Position numbers and translations under genes: made by a program. From Cupriavidus sp. D384 (GTDB taxonomy: Bacteria > Pseudomonadota > Gammaproteobacteria > Burkholderiales > Burkholderiaceae): a stretch of 64,000 nucleotides of DNA. The number at the start of each line of letters is the position of its first letter. Position 1 is the stretch's first letter. This document shows positions 9,062 to 17,324 of the stretch, one piece after another. Location: contig NZ_BBQI01000091.1 in assembly GCF_001652915.1 (NCBI RefSeq), forward strand, positions 35,881-99,880, given 5' to 3'. A model generated the notes under the pieces. That model made no database searches, was not told the origin of the DNA, and was given only the letters and a program-made list of their open reading frames with translations.

Positions 9062-9501
9062 GCAGAAACGAACGAGATATCCAGGAACGGCGCTTCGCCC
9101 ATGAGATCCGCGTGGCACTCGATGCCTCCGCGGAGGCGCTGCCGCGGGACATTTCCGAACGGCTGGCTGCCGCGCGGCGCATGGCGCTGGCCGCCAGGAA
9201 GGCGGAAGTGCACGCTCACGTGCCGCAGCTCGCGCTGCCCGGCGCACCGCACGGCTACGCCTTCGACGACGAGGACGACACCCCGCTGCACCGCGCCGGT
9301 GCATGGCTGCGCAAGCTGGCGCTGGTGTGGACGCTGGTCGCACTGGGTGCCGGCCTGATGGGCATCTACCACTGGCAACAGCAGAAGCGCGTCGAGGAGC
9401 TTGCCGACGTCGATGCTGCAATGCTGCTCGACGACCTGCCCCCGACGGCTTACGCCGACCAGGGCTTCCACGTGTTCCTGAAGCGGGACCGCGACCAATA
9501 A
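9058..9501 (+). CDS. DUF3619 family single-pass membrane protein, candidate anti-sigma factor
   Basis: The 147-residue protein has a cytoplasmic-looking N-terminal half (RRFAHEIRVALDASAEALP, helix-rich), one hydrophobic segment at about residues 88-107 (LALVWTLVALGAGLMGIYHW) and a short acidic C-terminal tail of about 40 residues. The topology suits an anti-sigma factor, with the sigma-binding part inside and a sensor tail outside. The gene overlaps the sigma gene by four bases, so the two are translated together. The DUF3619 name is from recalled similarity in Burkholderiales; the anti-sigma role is inference, since no zinc-binding ASD motif (HxxxCxxC) is present. Confidence 0.75.
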   Translation: MSRNERDIQERRFAHEIRVALDASAEALPRDISERLAAARRMALAARKAEVHAHVPQLALPGAPHGYAFDDEDDTPLHRAGAWLRKLALVWTLVALGAGLMGIYHWQQQKRVEELADVDAAMLLDDLPPTAYADQGFHVFLKRDRDQ

Positions 9502-9502
9502 G

Positions 9503-10300
9503 ATGGCCCGCGCAATTTCCCGTACCGACGCATTCCGTCGCCGGCTAGCCGCTCTTTGCGCTGCCGGCGCCACCCTGGCCGCACTTTCCATCGATTTCGT
9601 GATGGATGAAGCCCACGCGCAGGGACCACAAGCCCAGCCGGCCAGTCAGCCGGCCGCGCGCCCGGTGATCAACGCCCACCCTACCTGGCAGGAACTGTCT
9701 GCGTCGCATCGTCAGATTCTGGCGCCGCTGCAGCCGCTCTGGGACACGATTCCGGAACTGAACCGCCGCAAGTGGCAGCGCATTGCCGACCTGTACCCCA
9801 CGCTCAAGCCCGAGGAGCAGCAGCGCCTGCAGGAGCGGATGACCGAGTGGGTCAGGATGACGCCGCAACAGCGCCGCCTGGCACGCGAGAACTACCAGAT
9901 CACGCGCCAGCTGCCACCGGAAAAGAAGGCGGAAGCTTGGGATCGTTATCAGCAGCTGCCTGAGGAACAGAAGAAAAAGCTGGCCGCCGCCGAAAAGGTG
10001 CCACGCCGTCCGGGCGCCGTCAGCGCATTGCCATCGGGCAAGCGCCCGCCAGCCGATACGAGCCGGCAACTCCATCATCAGGGCCGGCCAGCCAGTGCCC
10101 CGGAAGCCACACCGGCTTCGTCGCCTGCGGCGCCAGCCCTGGCGGGTGCCTCGGCGGCTCCCGCCCCGGTGGCTACCGCACCGGCGTCTGCGCCGCCGGT
10201 TGCCGCGATGCCGGCGTCGCCCACACAGGCGCCGACACTGTCGCCCCCGGTAACGGGCGAAGCGGCCACTGACTTCAACCAGACCGAAACGCGTCCGTAG
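9503..10300 (+). CDS. DUF3106 family exported protein with Pro/Ala-rich tail
   Basis: The 265-residue protein begins with a basic stretch and a hydrophobic signal-like segment ending AHAQ near residue 40. A helical, Trp/Arg/Glu-rich core follows (about residues 55-165) with repeated motifs such as WDTIPELNRRKWQRIADLYP and LKPEEQQRLQERMTEWVRM, typical of DUF3106. The rest is a low-complexity Ala/Pro tail. The core recalls periplasmic CpxP/Spy-like helical proteins in which short LTxxQ-type helices sense or chaperone misfolded proteins; that link is inference. It starts two bases after the DUF3619 stop, in one transcription unit with the ECF sigma gene, so an envelope-stress role is plausible. 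Confidence 0.78.
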   Translation: MARAISRTDAFRRRLAALCAAGATLAALSIDFVMDEAHAQGPQAQPASQPAARPVINAHPTWQELSASHRQILAPLQPLWDTIPELNRRKWQRIADLYPTLKPEEQQRLQERMTEWVRMTPQQRRLARENYQITRQLPPEKKAEAWDRYQQLPEEQKKKLAAAEKVPRRPGAVSALPSGKRPPADTSRQLHHQGRPASAPEATPASSPAAPALAGASAAPAPVATAPASAPPVAAMPASPTQAPTLSPPVTGEAATDFNQTETRP

Positions 10301-10475
10301 TACCTCCCGCGGGCAACCCGGCCCCACGAAAGCACCGCCAGATTGTCCGGCCGGCGCCACCAGCAATCCCCCTGCACGACCGGCAAGCCCCGTGACGCGG
10401 CACCCCCGGCATTTCGGCAATCGTCACCCGCGCGCCGTTTGGCATAATGGCCGCTTCCCCGATCTGCCACGCGCC

Positions 10476-11012
10476 ATGCCTGTCGCCACGCCAGCCGCCC
10501 CCACCCAGACTCCACTCATGCCGCGCACGCCCACGCTGGGCCGTCGCCTGCTTTGCATGCTCTACGAAGGCGTACTGCTATTTGGCGTGCTGATGCTTGC
10601 CAGCGCCGTCTCGGTGCTGGCCCGCCCGGCGCTGCAGCAGCTTGGCCTGAACCACATGTACGTCGACCAGGTATGGATGTTCATCGTGCTCGGCGTCTAT
10701 TTCTCGTGGTTCTGGCAGCGCAACGGCCAGACGCTGGCGATGCAGACCTGGCGCATCCGCCTGGAAACGGCCGCCGGCCAGCCGCCGGGCTGGCCCAAGG
10801 CACTGCTGCGCTATGTGCTGGCCTGGCTGTGGCTGCCGCCCGCGGCTGCCGTGGGCCATGCGATGGGCCTCACGCTGTGGCCGTTCATCGGCGTGCTGAC
10901 CGCCGGGCTGCTGATCTGGATGTCGCTGGCCTGGCTCGATCCGCGCCGGCAGTTCCTGCATGACCGCCTGGCCGGCACCCGCCTGACCGACCTGCGCCCC
11001 CCGCAGCCATGA
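10476..11012 (+). CDS. RDD family membrane protein
   Basis: This small membrane protein has the RDD-domain pattern: an arginine near the first helix (LGRRLLCMLYEGVLLFGVLML), a second hydrophobic segment (QVWMFIVLGVYFSWFW), the QTWRIRLETAAG block and the final DRLAGTRLTD with the conserved Asp-Arg. Three to four membrane segments are expected. I start at MPVATPAAPT (178 residues); MPRTPTLGRR 14 codons later is equally possible, and the frame is open further upstream without support. It overlaps the following hydrolase gene by four bases (ATGA). RDD proteins are thought to be transporters or anchors; some act as Na+/H+ antiporters, but no specific function can be assigned here. Confidence 0.85.
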   Translation: MPVATPAAPTQTPLMPRTPTLGRRLLCMLYEGVLLFGVLMLASAVSVLARPALQQLGLNHMYVDQVWMFIVLGVYFSWFWQRNGQTLAMQTWRIRLETAAGQPPGWPKALLRYVLAWLWLPPAAAVGHAMGLTLWPFIGVLTAGLLIWMSLAWLDPRRQFLHDRLAGTRLTDLRPPQP

Positions 11013-12046
11013 GCCTGACGGCCGCCGCCCTGCGTCGCGTCGCCGTGCTGGTACAGGCGACGGCCGCGTGCGGATTGGCGGCCTGGCTGGCGCTGGATCA
11101 CGGCTGGACATGGCCGCCGGCGCTGGCCGCCGGCCTGGCCGCCGTGCTGCTGGCCTTTGGCGCCAGCGTCGCCATGGCATTCGGCGCCACGCTTGGCGGC
11201 CTCGGCATTCCGCGTCGGAACCGGCCGCCTCTATCCGATCAAGCCCCAGCACGCCAACGCCTGGGGGTCAGCAGGGCACTGCGCTGCTTCCTGGCCGAAT
11301 GCCGCGCGGTCTTCCGCATGTTCAACTGGCTTCAGCCGTTCCGCTCGCGACTGGCCCTGGCCCAGCCGCCGCGCCCCTTGCCCGATACCCCTCCCGTACT
11401 GCTGGTACACGGTTACGGCTGCAATCATGCGGTCTGGCTCGATATGGCGCCCGCGCTGGCCGACGCCGGCTATCGCTGCGAGGCCATCGACCTGGCACCA
11501 GTACTTGGCGACATCGACGACTACGCCCCGCAACTGCTGGCGCGCATGCGCGAGATCCAGGCGCGCTCGGGTCAGGCCCCGCTGCTGGTGTGTCACAGCA
11601 TGGGCGGGCTGGCCGCTCGCGCCGCACAGGTGCTGGCGGAGCACTCAGGCGGCGGGTTCGCCTGCACGGGCATCGTCACGCTGGGCAGCCCGCATCAAGG
11701 CTGCGCACTTGCGCGCTTCGGCAGCGGACGCAACGCCCTGCAGATGCGATGGCAAAGTGCATGGCTGGCGGCACTGGCCGCCGCCGAAACCCCAGAGATG
11801 CGCGCGCGCATCGTTTCGGTCTTCAGCTGGCACGACTCCATCGCCGGCCCGGCGGGCACGTCGTGGCTCGACGGTGCGCAGCACGTGGCGCTCGACGGCA
11901 TAGGCCATGTGTCGCTGCTGCGCGACCCGCGCGCCGTGCAGGCGACGCTCACCGCGTTGACCATGCTCCAGGGGCAGCCAGCCGCCACGGCCCTCAACGC
12001 CGCGCACCAGCCATCCGGCGCGCAGCTGCCATCAACCTTCATGTGA
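11009..12046 (+). CDS. Membrane-anchored alpha/beta hydrolase (lipase-like)
   Basis: The 345-residue protein begins with two hydrophobic segments (about residues 9-30 and 36-60), then an alpha/beta hydrolase domain with the oxyanion motif HGYGCNHAVW (134-143). The nucleophile elbow is CHSMGG (195-200, Ser197); the first Gly of GxSxG is Cys here, a known variant in lipase-like families. A candidate acid is in SWHDS and the histidine in GIGHVSLL. The fold matches bacterial triacylglycerol lipase/esterase relatives (PGAP1/LipA-like), attached to the inner membrane. It overlaps the RDD gene by four bases, continuing the sigma-led unit. Substrate is unknown. Confidence 0.85.
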   Translation: MSLTAAALRRVAVLVQATAACGLAAWLALDHGWTWPPALAAGLAAVLLAFGASVAMAFGATLGGLGIPRRNRPPLSDQAPARQRLGVSRALRCFLAECRAVFRMFNWLQPFRSRLALAQPPRPLPDTPPVLLVHGYGCNHAVWLDMAPALADAGYRCEAIDLAPVLGDIDDYAPQLLARMREIQARSGQAPLLVCHSMGGLAARAAQVLAEHSGGGFACTGIVTLGSPHQGCALARFGSGRNALQMRWQSAWLAALAAAETPEMRARIVSVFSWHDSIAGPAGTSWLDGAQHVALDGIGHVSLLRDPRAVQATLTALTMLQGQPAATALNAAHQPSGAQLPSTFM

Positions 12047-12118
12047 CATTCATGTTTCCGTCACGGCTCCGTCATGCGGCACTGGCCCAATGCAGCCATC
12101 GCCGATACCGGGGCCACC

Positions 12119-13114
12119 ATGGTTCAAGCCATCCGATCTGCACGCGTGAGTTTGTCGAGGGTTGCGCAGCGTCTGCGCGGCAAGCCTGACACGGCGCTTT
12201 CGATGCCTGCCGCCTTCGCGGCGTTCATGCCGCCGCAAGCCGATCTGTCCCCTGCCCGCGCCACACCCCTGCACGACACCACCGATTCCGGCACCCGTCC
12301 CGTAGCCGCCGCGGAGCCTTCCGCGCACCGCTACCGTGCCATCTGGCTGTCCGATATCCACCTGGGCACGCCGGGCTGCCAGGCCACCTACCTGCTCGAC
12401 TTCCTCAAGCACAACGATTCGGACGTGCTTTATCTGGTTGGCGACATCATCGATGGCTGGCAACTGCGTCGTGGCTGGTACTGGCCGCAGAGCCACAACG
12501 ACGTGGTGCAGAAGCTGCTGCGCAAGGCGCGCAAGGGTACCGAGGTGATCTACATCCCCGGCAATCACGACGAAGGCGCGCGCCAGTTCGACGGCCTGGC
12601 CTTCGGCGACGTCAGCGTGCGCGAGGACGCCGTGCACGTGACGGCCACCGGCAAGCGGCTGTGGGTCGTGCATGGCGACCTGTTCGACGGCGTGGTCCAG
12701 CATGCCAAATGGCTGGCCTACCTGGGCGATTCGCTCTACACGATGATCCTGGCGCTGAACCGCCACTTCAACCGCGTGCGTGCCCGACTGGGATTCGACT
12801 ACTGGTCGCTGTCGCAATACCTGAAGCACCAGGTCAAGAACGCGGTGAGCTACATCAACTCGTTCGAACACGCGATGGTGGACGAGGCGCGCCGCCGCGG
12901 CTGCGATGGCGTGGTCTGTGGCCACATCCACAAGGCCGAGATCCGCGAGGTGGACGGCCAGCTCTACTGCAACGACGGCGACTGGGTGGAGAGCCTTTCG
13001 GCGCTGGTGGAGACCATGGAAGGCGAGTTGAAGATCGTCTACTGGACCACGCTGATCGATCCGCCGGTGCCGGCCACCCGCCGGCGCCGCCGCACTGACG
13101 AGATCGCGGCCTGA
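12119..13114 (+). CDS. UDP-2,3-diacylglucosamine diphosphatase-like metallophosphoesterase (LpxH-like)
   Basis: All five calcineurin-type metal motifs are present: SDIHLG, GDIIDGW, GNHDEG, HGD and GHIHKAE. The insertion after HGDLFDGVV and the HNDVVQKLLRK segment resemble the LpxH/LpxH2 group, which cleaves UDP-2,3-diacylglucosamine in lipid A synthesis, and related membrane phosphoesterases. The catalytic domain begins about 70 residues in; the N-terminal ~65 residues are variable and low in complexity. The start is uncertain: ATG at 12119 follows GGGG, while one at 12074 adds 15 residues. It precedes a glycosyltransferase and diacylglycerol kinase, hinting at a glycolipid or envelope-lipid role rather than housekeeping lipid A synthesis; that is inference. 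Confidence 0.82.
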   Translation: MVQAIRSARVSLSRVAQRLRGKPDTALSMPAAFAAFMPPQADLSPARATPLHDTTDSGTRPVAAAEPSAHRYRAIWLSDIHLGTPGCQATYLLDFLKHNDSDVLYLVGDIIDGWQLRRGWYWPQSHNDVVQKLLRKARKGTEVIYIPGNHDEGARQFDGLAFGDVSVREDAVHVTATGKRLWVVHGDLFDGVVQHAKWLAYLGDSLYTMILALNRHFNRVRARLGFDYWSLSQYLKHQVKNAVSYINSFEHAMVDEARRRGCDGVVCGHIHKAEIREVDGQLYCNDGDWVESLSALVETMEGELKIVYWTTLIDPPVPATRRRRRTDEIAA

Positions 13115-13240
13115 CAAGGGTCCGGTCACGGCCCGGTCACGCACGCGCGCGACCGCCAATCTGCTGCGCCCCGCGCCGGCCTGTCCGGCGCGGACCCGCC
13201 ACCCCACAACACCACGGCGCTGCCGCCCCAAGGAGCCTCA

Positions 13241-14359
13241 ATGAGAGTCATGATTGTCACCGACGCATGGGAACCGCAGGTCAACGGCGTGGTTCGCACG
13301 CTGAAGTCGACCCGCCGCGAACTCGAAGCCATGGGTCACACGGTGGATCTGCTCACCCCGCTGGAATTCCGCACGGTGCCGTGCCCGACCTACCCCGAGA
13401 TCCGCCTGTCGATCCTGCCGTCCACCAAGGTCCGGCGCCGTATCGACACGTTTCGCCCGGACGCCCTGCATATTGCCACCGAAGGCCCGCTGGGCCTGGC
13501 TGCCCGCGCCTATGCGATCAAGCACAAGCTGCCGTTCACCACGGCCTATCACACGCGGTTTCCGGAGTACGTGCAGGCGCGCTTCGGCATGCCGCTGGCC
13601 TGGACGTATCGCTTCCTGCGCTGGTTCCACGGCCCCGCACGTGCCGTCATGGCGCCCACCCCGGTGGTGCTGAAGGACCTGCACGACTACGGCATCACGC
13701 ACGGCGTGCTCTGGACGCGCGGCGTGGACCTGGACGTATTCACCGCCCAGCGAGCGAACGTTTTAAACACCGCCCATCCGATCTTCCTCTACGTGGGCCG
13801 CGTGGCTGTGGAAAAGAACGTCGAGGCCTTCCTGCAGCTCGACCTGCCGGGCTCGAAGTGGGTGGTGGGCGATGGTCCGGCGCTGGCGGCCCTGAAGGCG
13901 CGCTATCCCACGGCCAATTACCTCGGGGTGCTCAAGCAGCCCGAACTCGCGAAGGTGTATGCTTCGGCAGACGTCTTCGTGTTTCCCAGCAAGACCGATA
14001 CCTTCGGGCTGGTCCTGCTGGAAGCACTGGCCAGTGGGCTGCCCGTGGCGGCGTACCCGGTGACGGGTCCGATCGATGTGCTCGGTGACAGCCCGGCCGG
14101 CGTGATGCACGAAGACTTGCGGGAGGCCTGCCTGGAGGCGTTGCGCATCGACCGCGCAACCGCACGCGCCCATGCCGAGAAATTCTCGTGGCGGGCGGCA
14201 TCCGAGCAGTTCCTTGCGCATCTGCGTCCGCTGCCCAGCACGGCGGGCGGATCCGACCATCCGGAATCTTCCGTCGCACCCGATCATGGCCAAGCCCCAA
14301 CCCACGCTACCGCCCGATCCGTCGCTGCACCGGCCAACCGCCACCCGGGTGGCGGCTGA
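13241..14359 (+). CDS. GT4 family glycosyltransferase
   Basis: The 372-residue protein is a GT-B fold glycosyltransferase: N-terminal MRVMIVTDAWEPQVNGVVRT, the acceptor-side TAYHTRFPEYVQAR, and the donor-site block FVFPSKTDTFGLVLLEALAS. This signature matches the GDP-mannose-dependent alpha-mannosyltransferase/MgtA and sulfolipid SqdX-like group. The last ~35 residues are low-complexity and overlap the diacylglycerol kinase gene by 74 bases. AAGGAG precedes the ATG. With LpxH-like and DgkA genes next to it, a lipid acceptor such as diacylglycerol is plausible, as for MgtA-type glycolipid synthases; donor and acceptor cannot be fixed from sequence alone. Confidence 0.88.
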   Translation: MRVMIVTDAWEPQVNGVVRTLKSTRRELEAMGHTVDLLTPLEFRTVPCPTYPEIRLSILPSTKVRRRIDTFRPDALHIATEGPLGLAARAYAIKHKLPFTTAYHTRFPEYVQARFGMPLAWTYRFLRWFHGPARAVMAPTPVVLKDLHDYGITHGVLWTRGVDLDVFTAQRANVLNTAHPIFLYVGRVAVEKNVEAFLQLDLPGSKWVVGDGPALAALKARYPTANYLGVLKQPELAKVYASADVFVFPSKTDTFGLVLLEALASGLPVAAYPVTGPIDVLGDSPAGVMHEDLREACLEALRIDRATARAHAEKFSWRAASEQFLAHLRPLPSTAGGSDHPESSVAPDHGQAPTHATARSVAAPANRHPGGG

Positions 14360-14783
14360 AGTGGAAACCGAATACTCGATCGCCAACAATCCGCACAAGG
14401 GCAACCGCGGCCTGACGCGCGCCTGGCACGCGGCAATCAACTCGCTGTCGGGGCTGCGCTACGCGGTGCTGGAGGAAAGCGCGTTTCGCCAGGAACTGAC
14501 ACTGGTGGTCATCCTGACGCCCTGCGCGTTCATCCTGCCGGTGTCCGTGGTCGAACGCGTGATGCTGCTGGGCACGCTGTTGCTGGTGCTGATCGTGGAA
14601 CTGCTCAATTCGAGCGTGGAAGCGGCCATCGACCGGATCTCGCTGGAACGCCACAGCCTGTCCAAGCGCGCCAAGGACTTCGGCAGCGCGGCGGTGATGC
14701 TGGCGCTGATCCTGTGTGGCGGAACATGGATCGCGATTGGCGGCCCGCACGTGGTGCGCTGGATCGGGATGCTGTCGAGCTAG
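14286..14783 (+). CDS. dgkA: Diacylglycerol kinase DgkA
   Basis: DgkA phosphorylates diacylglycerol to phosphatidate in the inner membrane, recycling lipid after transfer reactions. The signature VELLNSSVEAAIDR with its catalytic glutamates is complete, followed by HSLSKRAKDFGSAAV. Three membrane segments are seen after a longer than usual N-terminal extension of about 40 residues (total 165 against about 120 in E. coli). I start at MAKPQPTLP, inside the end of the glycosyltransferase gene; shorter starts cannot be excluded. The 74-base overlap suggests coupled expression with the glycosyltransferase. Confidence 0.92.
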   Translation: MAKPQPTLPPDPSLHRPTATRVAAEVETEYSIANNPHKGNRGLTRAWHAAINSLSGLRYAVLEESAFRQELTLVVILTPCAFILPVSVVERVMLLGTLLLVLIVELLNSSVEAAIDRISLERHSLSKRAKDFGSAAVMLALILCGGTWIAIGGPHVVRWIGMLSS

Positions 14784-14821
14784 GCGCCGGCCCGTGAACT
14801 AGCTGTTTCGCCAGAAAGCAG

Positions 14822-14845
14822 AACGCCGCCATCGCTGGCGGCGTT
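14822..14845 (+). terminator. Intrinsic terminator after dgkA
   Basis: A 9-bp stem (AACGCCGCC at 14822-14830 with 14837-14845) with a 6-nt loop is followed by TTCTCTTT. It lies between the convergent dgkA and LOG genes. Confidence 0.8.
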
Positions 14846-14876
14846 TTCTCTTTGCGGCGGGCATTCCCTTGCACGC

Positions 14877-15461
14877 TTACGTCTTCTCGCGCCCTTCCTG
14901 CCACTTGTCCACGCGCACGCGCGGTGCGGCGGCCAGCTGGCCCAGCAGATCCTGCGGCGATGCCGATACGTGCAGCATGTCGGCGTGTACCTGTTTCAGG
15001 AACCCTTCGCCCACGGCGTGCTTCAGGAACGCCAGCATGCCGTCGTAGAAGCCGGCCACGTTGAGCAGGCCCACCGGTTTGTCGTGGTAGCCAAGCTGCG
15101 CCCACGTGAACGTCTCGAACAGTTCCTCGAACGTGCCCACGCCGCCGGGCATGGCGATGAACGCGTCCGACCGGTCGGCCATCATCTGCTTGCGCTCGTG
15201 CATGTTGCGCACCACGTGCAGTTCGGTCAGGCCGCGATGGCCCACTTCCTTCTGCATCAGCGCGTCGGGGATCACGCCGATGGCCGTGCCGCCGTGCGCC
15301 AGGACGCTGTCGGCCACGATGCCCATCAGCCCGACCTTGCCGCCACCGTAGACCAGCGCCAGGCCCTGTTCGGCCATGGTCTGGCCCAGTGCCTTCGCCG
15401 CTTCGGCATATTCCGGCCGGAAGCCGGGACTGGAACCGCAATACACGCAAACCGATTTCAC
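14877..15461 (-). CDS. LOG family protein (nucleoside 5'-monophosphate phosphoribohydrolase)
   Basis: LOG enzymes split cytokinin- or AMP-type nucleotides into base and ribose 5-phosphate. The 194-residue protein has the Rossmann start VCVYCGSSPG, YGGGKVGLMG, the MHERKQMM block and the signature PGGVGTFEELFETFTW. Length fits the type I LOG group. Its start overlaps the end of the TetR gene (ATGA), so it is the second gene of a two-gene unit. Bacterial LOGs are often annotated as TIGR00730 Rossmann-fold proteins or mis-called lysine decarboxylases. Whether the substrate is a cytokinin or plain AMP is not clear. Confidence 0.92.
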   Translation of the reverse strand: MKSVCVYCGSSPGFRPEYAEAAKALGQTMAEQGLALVYGGGKVGLMGIVADSVLAHGGTAIGVIPDALMQKEVGHRGLTELHVVRNMHERKQMMADRSDAFIAMPGGVGTFEELFETFTWAQLGYHDKPVGLLNVAGFYDGMLAFLKHAVGEGFLKQVHADMLHVSASPQDLLGQLAAAPRVRVDKWQEGREKT

Positions 15462-16168
15462 TTTTTGTCCTTTTCGGCCTTGGCCGCCTCGGCAGCCGCC
15501 TTTTCAGCGGCGTATTCGCGCGCCAGCTGGTCGAATGCCTCGCGCGCCTTGCCGCGCAGGTACGGCGCCAGGATCGAGAAGATGTGATAGCTCGACCCGT
15601 GCAGGTAGCCGCGGATCTGCTCGGGATCGTTGTACTGGCGCGGATGCTGCACGAACTGGAACGACAGCCAGTACGTGGCAATTACAACAATATTGGTACA
15701 CACCGCATCGACCTGTTCGGGCGTGGCCTCCATGTCGCCGTCCTCCTGGAACTGGCGGCAGATTTCCAGCGCAAAGCGCTTCTTCTGGTCGACGATGCGC
15801 TTGAAGTTGGTCTCCAGCATCCGGTTGCGCGCCAGCAGATCGTTGATGTCGCGATACAGGAAGCGGTAGTTCCACAGGAACTCGGACATGTACTGCAGAT
15901 AGCCCCAGCTCTCGCCCAGCGTGGCCTTGTGGTCTTCCGGCATCTTCAGGCGGCGCTCCATCTCCTGCTCGAAGCGCACGAAGATCGAGTTGATGATGTC
16001 GTCCTTGTTGCGGAAGTGGTAGTACAGGTTGCCAGGGCTGATTTCCATGGCTTCCGCAATCGTCGTGGTGGTGACGTTGGGCTCGCCGAGTTCATTGAAC
16101 AGGCGCAGCGACACGTCGAGGATGCGGTCTCGGGTACGGCGCGGACCGGCTTGCGGTTTGGCTTCCAT
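15458..16168 (-). CDS. TetR/AcrR family transcriptional regulator
   Basis: The 236-residue regulator has a standard TetR N-terminal HTH (RTRDRILDVSLRLFNELG then TTTTIAEAMEISPGNLYYHF, about residues 10-55). The helical ligand domain has aromatic-rich stretches (WGYLQYMSEFLWNYRFLYRD). The last ~20 residues form a charged Ala/Lys/Glu tail. The shape resembles Burkholderiales TetR regulators with a TetR_C_33-like domain, often tied to fatty-acid or PHB metabolism. It is co-transcribed with the overlapping LOG gene. A perfect TATAAT lies about 30 bases upstream of its ATG. Ligand and targets are unknown. Confidence 0.9.
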   Translation of the reverse strand: MEAKPQAGPRRTRDRILDVSLRLFNELGEPNVTTTTIAEAMEISPGNLYYHFRNKDDIINSIFVRFEQEMERRLKMPEDHKATLGESWGYLQYMSEFLWNYRFLYRDINDLLARNRMLETNFKRIVDQKKRFALEICRQFQEDGDMEATPEQVDAVCTNIVVIATYWLSFQFVQHPRQYNDPEQIRGYLHGSSYHIFSILAPYLRGKAREAFDQLAREYAAEKAAAEAAKAEKDKK

Positions 16169-16203
16169 GGGTATCGGAAAGACTGTGAATCGGCAGGATT
16201 GGG

Positions 16204-16209
16204 ATTATA
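16204..16209 (-). promoter_or_regulatory. Consensus -10 box upstream of the TetR gene
   Basis: TATAAT on the minus strand lies 36 bases upstream of the TetR ATG. No matching -35 is seen at 17 or 18 nt, so recognition may need an activator. The rest of the 141-bp gap to the DUF924 gene holds nothing else I recognise. Confidence 0.45.
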
Positions 16210-16309
16210 AGCACACCGGGCCCCGGCACTCCGCCATGCGGCGTCCAAGGCACAGGCTCGGGCAGCAAGAATCGTCCGTCCGGCCTGCACGCCTTGCCCG
16301 ACGGCGCGC

Positions 16310-16912
16310 CTAGAAGCGCGATCCGGGCTGCTTGAGGAAGGCCAGTTCTTCCGCGCTGCTGTCGCGGCCCAGCACCGCGTTGCGGTGCGGGAAGCGGCCG
16401 AAACGCGCGATGATTTCCTGGTGCTTGACGGCCCACTCCAGCACATCGACCCGGCCCGCCGTGTCCTGGCGCAGCGCGGTGGTTTCGCGCACGGAGATCT
16501 CCTGGTCGGCCAGGGACTCGGCATGCTCGAACGGCAGATAGCAGAACACGCGATGCCAGGGCGTCGGCAACTGCCGGTCCCAGCCTTCGGCCAGCATGCG
16601 CCGCGCCACGGCCAGCGCCTGCGCATCGGTGGCAAAGCTGCGCGCCTCGCCACGGAACATGTTGCGCGGGAACTGGTCCAGCAGCACGATGCGCGCGCAG
16701 GCGCCCTCGGGCGTCACAGACCAGTCGTCGTTTGCATCGTCATGCGCAGCCTGCCAGACCGGCAGGAATTGCTCGCGGATCCTGGCATCGAAATCGTCCG
16801 ATTTGGCAAACCACTCGCGCCGCGACACATCCCATCCGGGCGATCCGGGCAGGCCGAACCAGAACGCCAGCACGGCCTGTGCGTCGGCGGGCAGCGGCCT
16901 AGCGCTGGACAT
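16310..16912 (-). CDS. DUF924 family protein
   Basis: The 200-residue protein matches DUF924: VLAFWFGLPGSPGWDVSRREWF at the start, IVLLDQFPRNMFRG, WHRVFCYLPFEHAESL and the closing RFGRFPHRNAVLGR. The fold is an all-helical TPR-like bundle found widely in proteobacteria and also in eukaryotes; no activity is established. Its start overlaps the end of the truncated haemoglobin gene by 14 bases, so the two are probably translated together in the minus-strand run from DUF4126 to here. Confidence 0.88.
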   Translation of the reverse strand: MSSARPLPADAQAVLAFWFGLPGSPGWDVSRREWFAKSDDFDARIREQFLPVWQAAHDDANDDWSVTPEGACARIVLLDQFPRNMFRGEARSFATDAQALAVARRMLAEGWDRQLPTPWHRVFCYLPFEHAESLADQEISVRETTALRQDTAGRVDVLEWAVKHQEIIARFGRFPHRNAVLGRDSSAEELAFLKQPGSRF

Positions 16913-17318
16913 TGCGCATCCAGTCGGCGGTCTGGAACAGCGCCTGCATCAGACGCATCTGCAGAGACTCCGGCAGCCCCACATCCTGCATCGCCAGCGC
17001 CATGCAGCGCATCCACTGGTCACGCTCGCTGGTGCCGATTTCGAACGGCAGGTGGCGCGCCCGCAGGCGCGGGTGGCCAAAGCGCTCGATAAAGTAGTTC
17101 GGGCCGCCCAGCCAGCCGCACAGGAACCAGAACAGCTTGTCGCGGGAGCCGTCCAGCGACGGCGGATGCAACGCGCGCAGTCCGGCGAACTCGGTTTCCA
17201 GGTCCATCAGGTCATAAAAACGGTCGACCAGTTCGCGTACGCGCCCTTCGCCGCCAATCAGTTCATAGGCGGTGATTTCTTCGCGATTGTCTTCGGGTTC
17301 TGCAGGTTCGGTAATCAT
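16899..17318 (-). CDS. Group II truncated haemoglobin
   Basis: This small haem protein (139 residues) is a 2-on-2 globin. Tyr35 in RFYDLM is at the B10 position. The proximal histidine is His89 in RLRARHLPFEI, and Trp102 thirteen residues later is the G8 tryptophan that marks group II (TrHbO) globins. Group II proteins bind O2 tightly and handle NO or peroxide in the cytoplasm. I start at ATG (MITEPAEPED); a TTG two codons earlier is possible. It begins six bases after the permease stop and overlaps DUF924, suggesting one transcript. A link between the globin and its neighbours is not known. Confidence 0.92.
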   Translation of the reverse strand: MITEPAEPEDNREEITAYELIGGEGRVRELVDRFYDLMDLETEFAGLRALHPPSLDGSRDKLFWFLCGWLGGPNYFIERFGHPRLRARHLPFEIGTSERDQWMRCMALAMQDVGLPESLQMRLMQALFQTADWMRNVQR

Positions 17319-17324
17319 GGCCAA

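Noticed and set aside
10443..10448. CATAAT as the RDD promoter -10
   Set aside because: No -35 at 16-18 nt and the gap to the gene is short; not enough to call.
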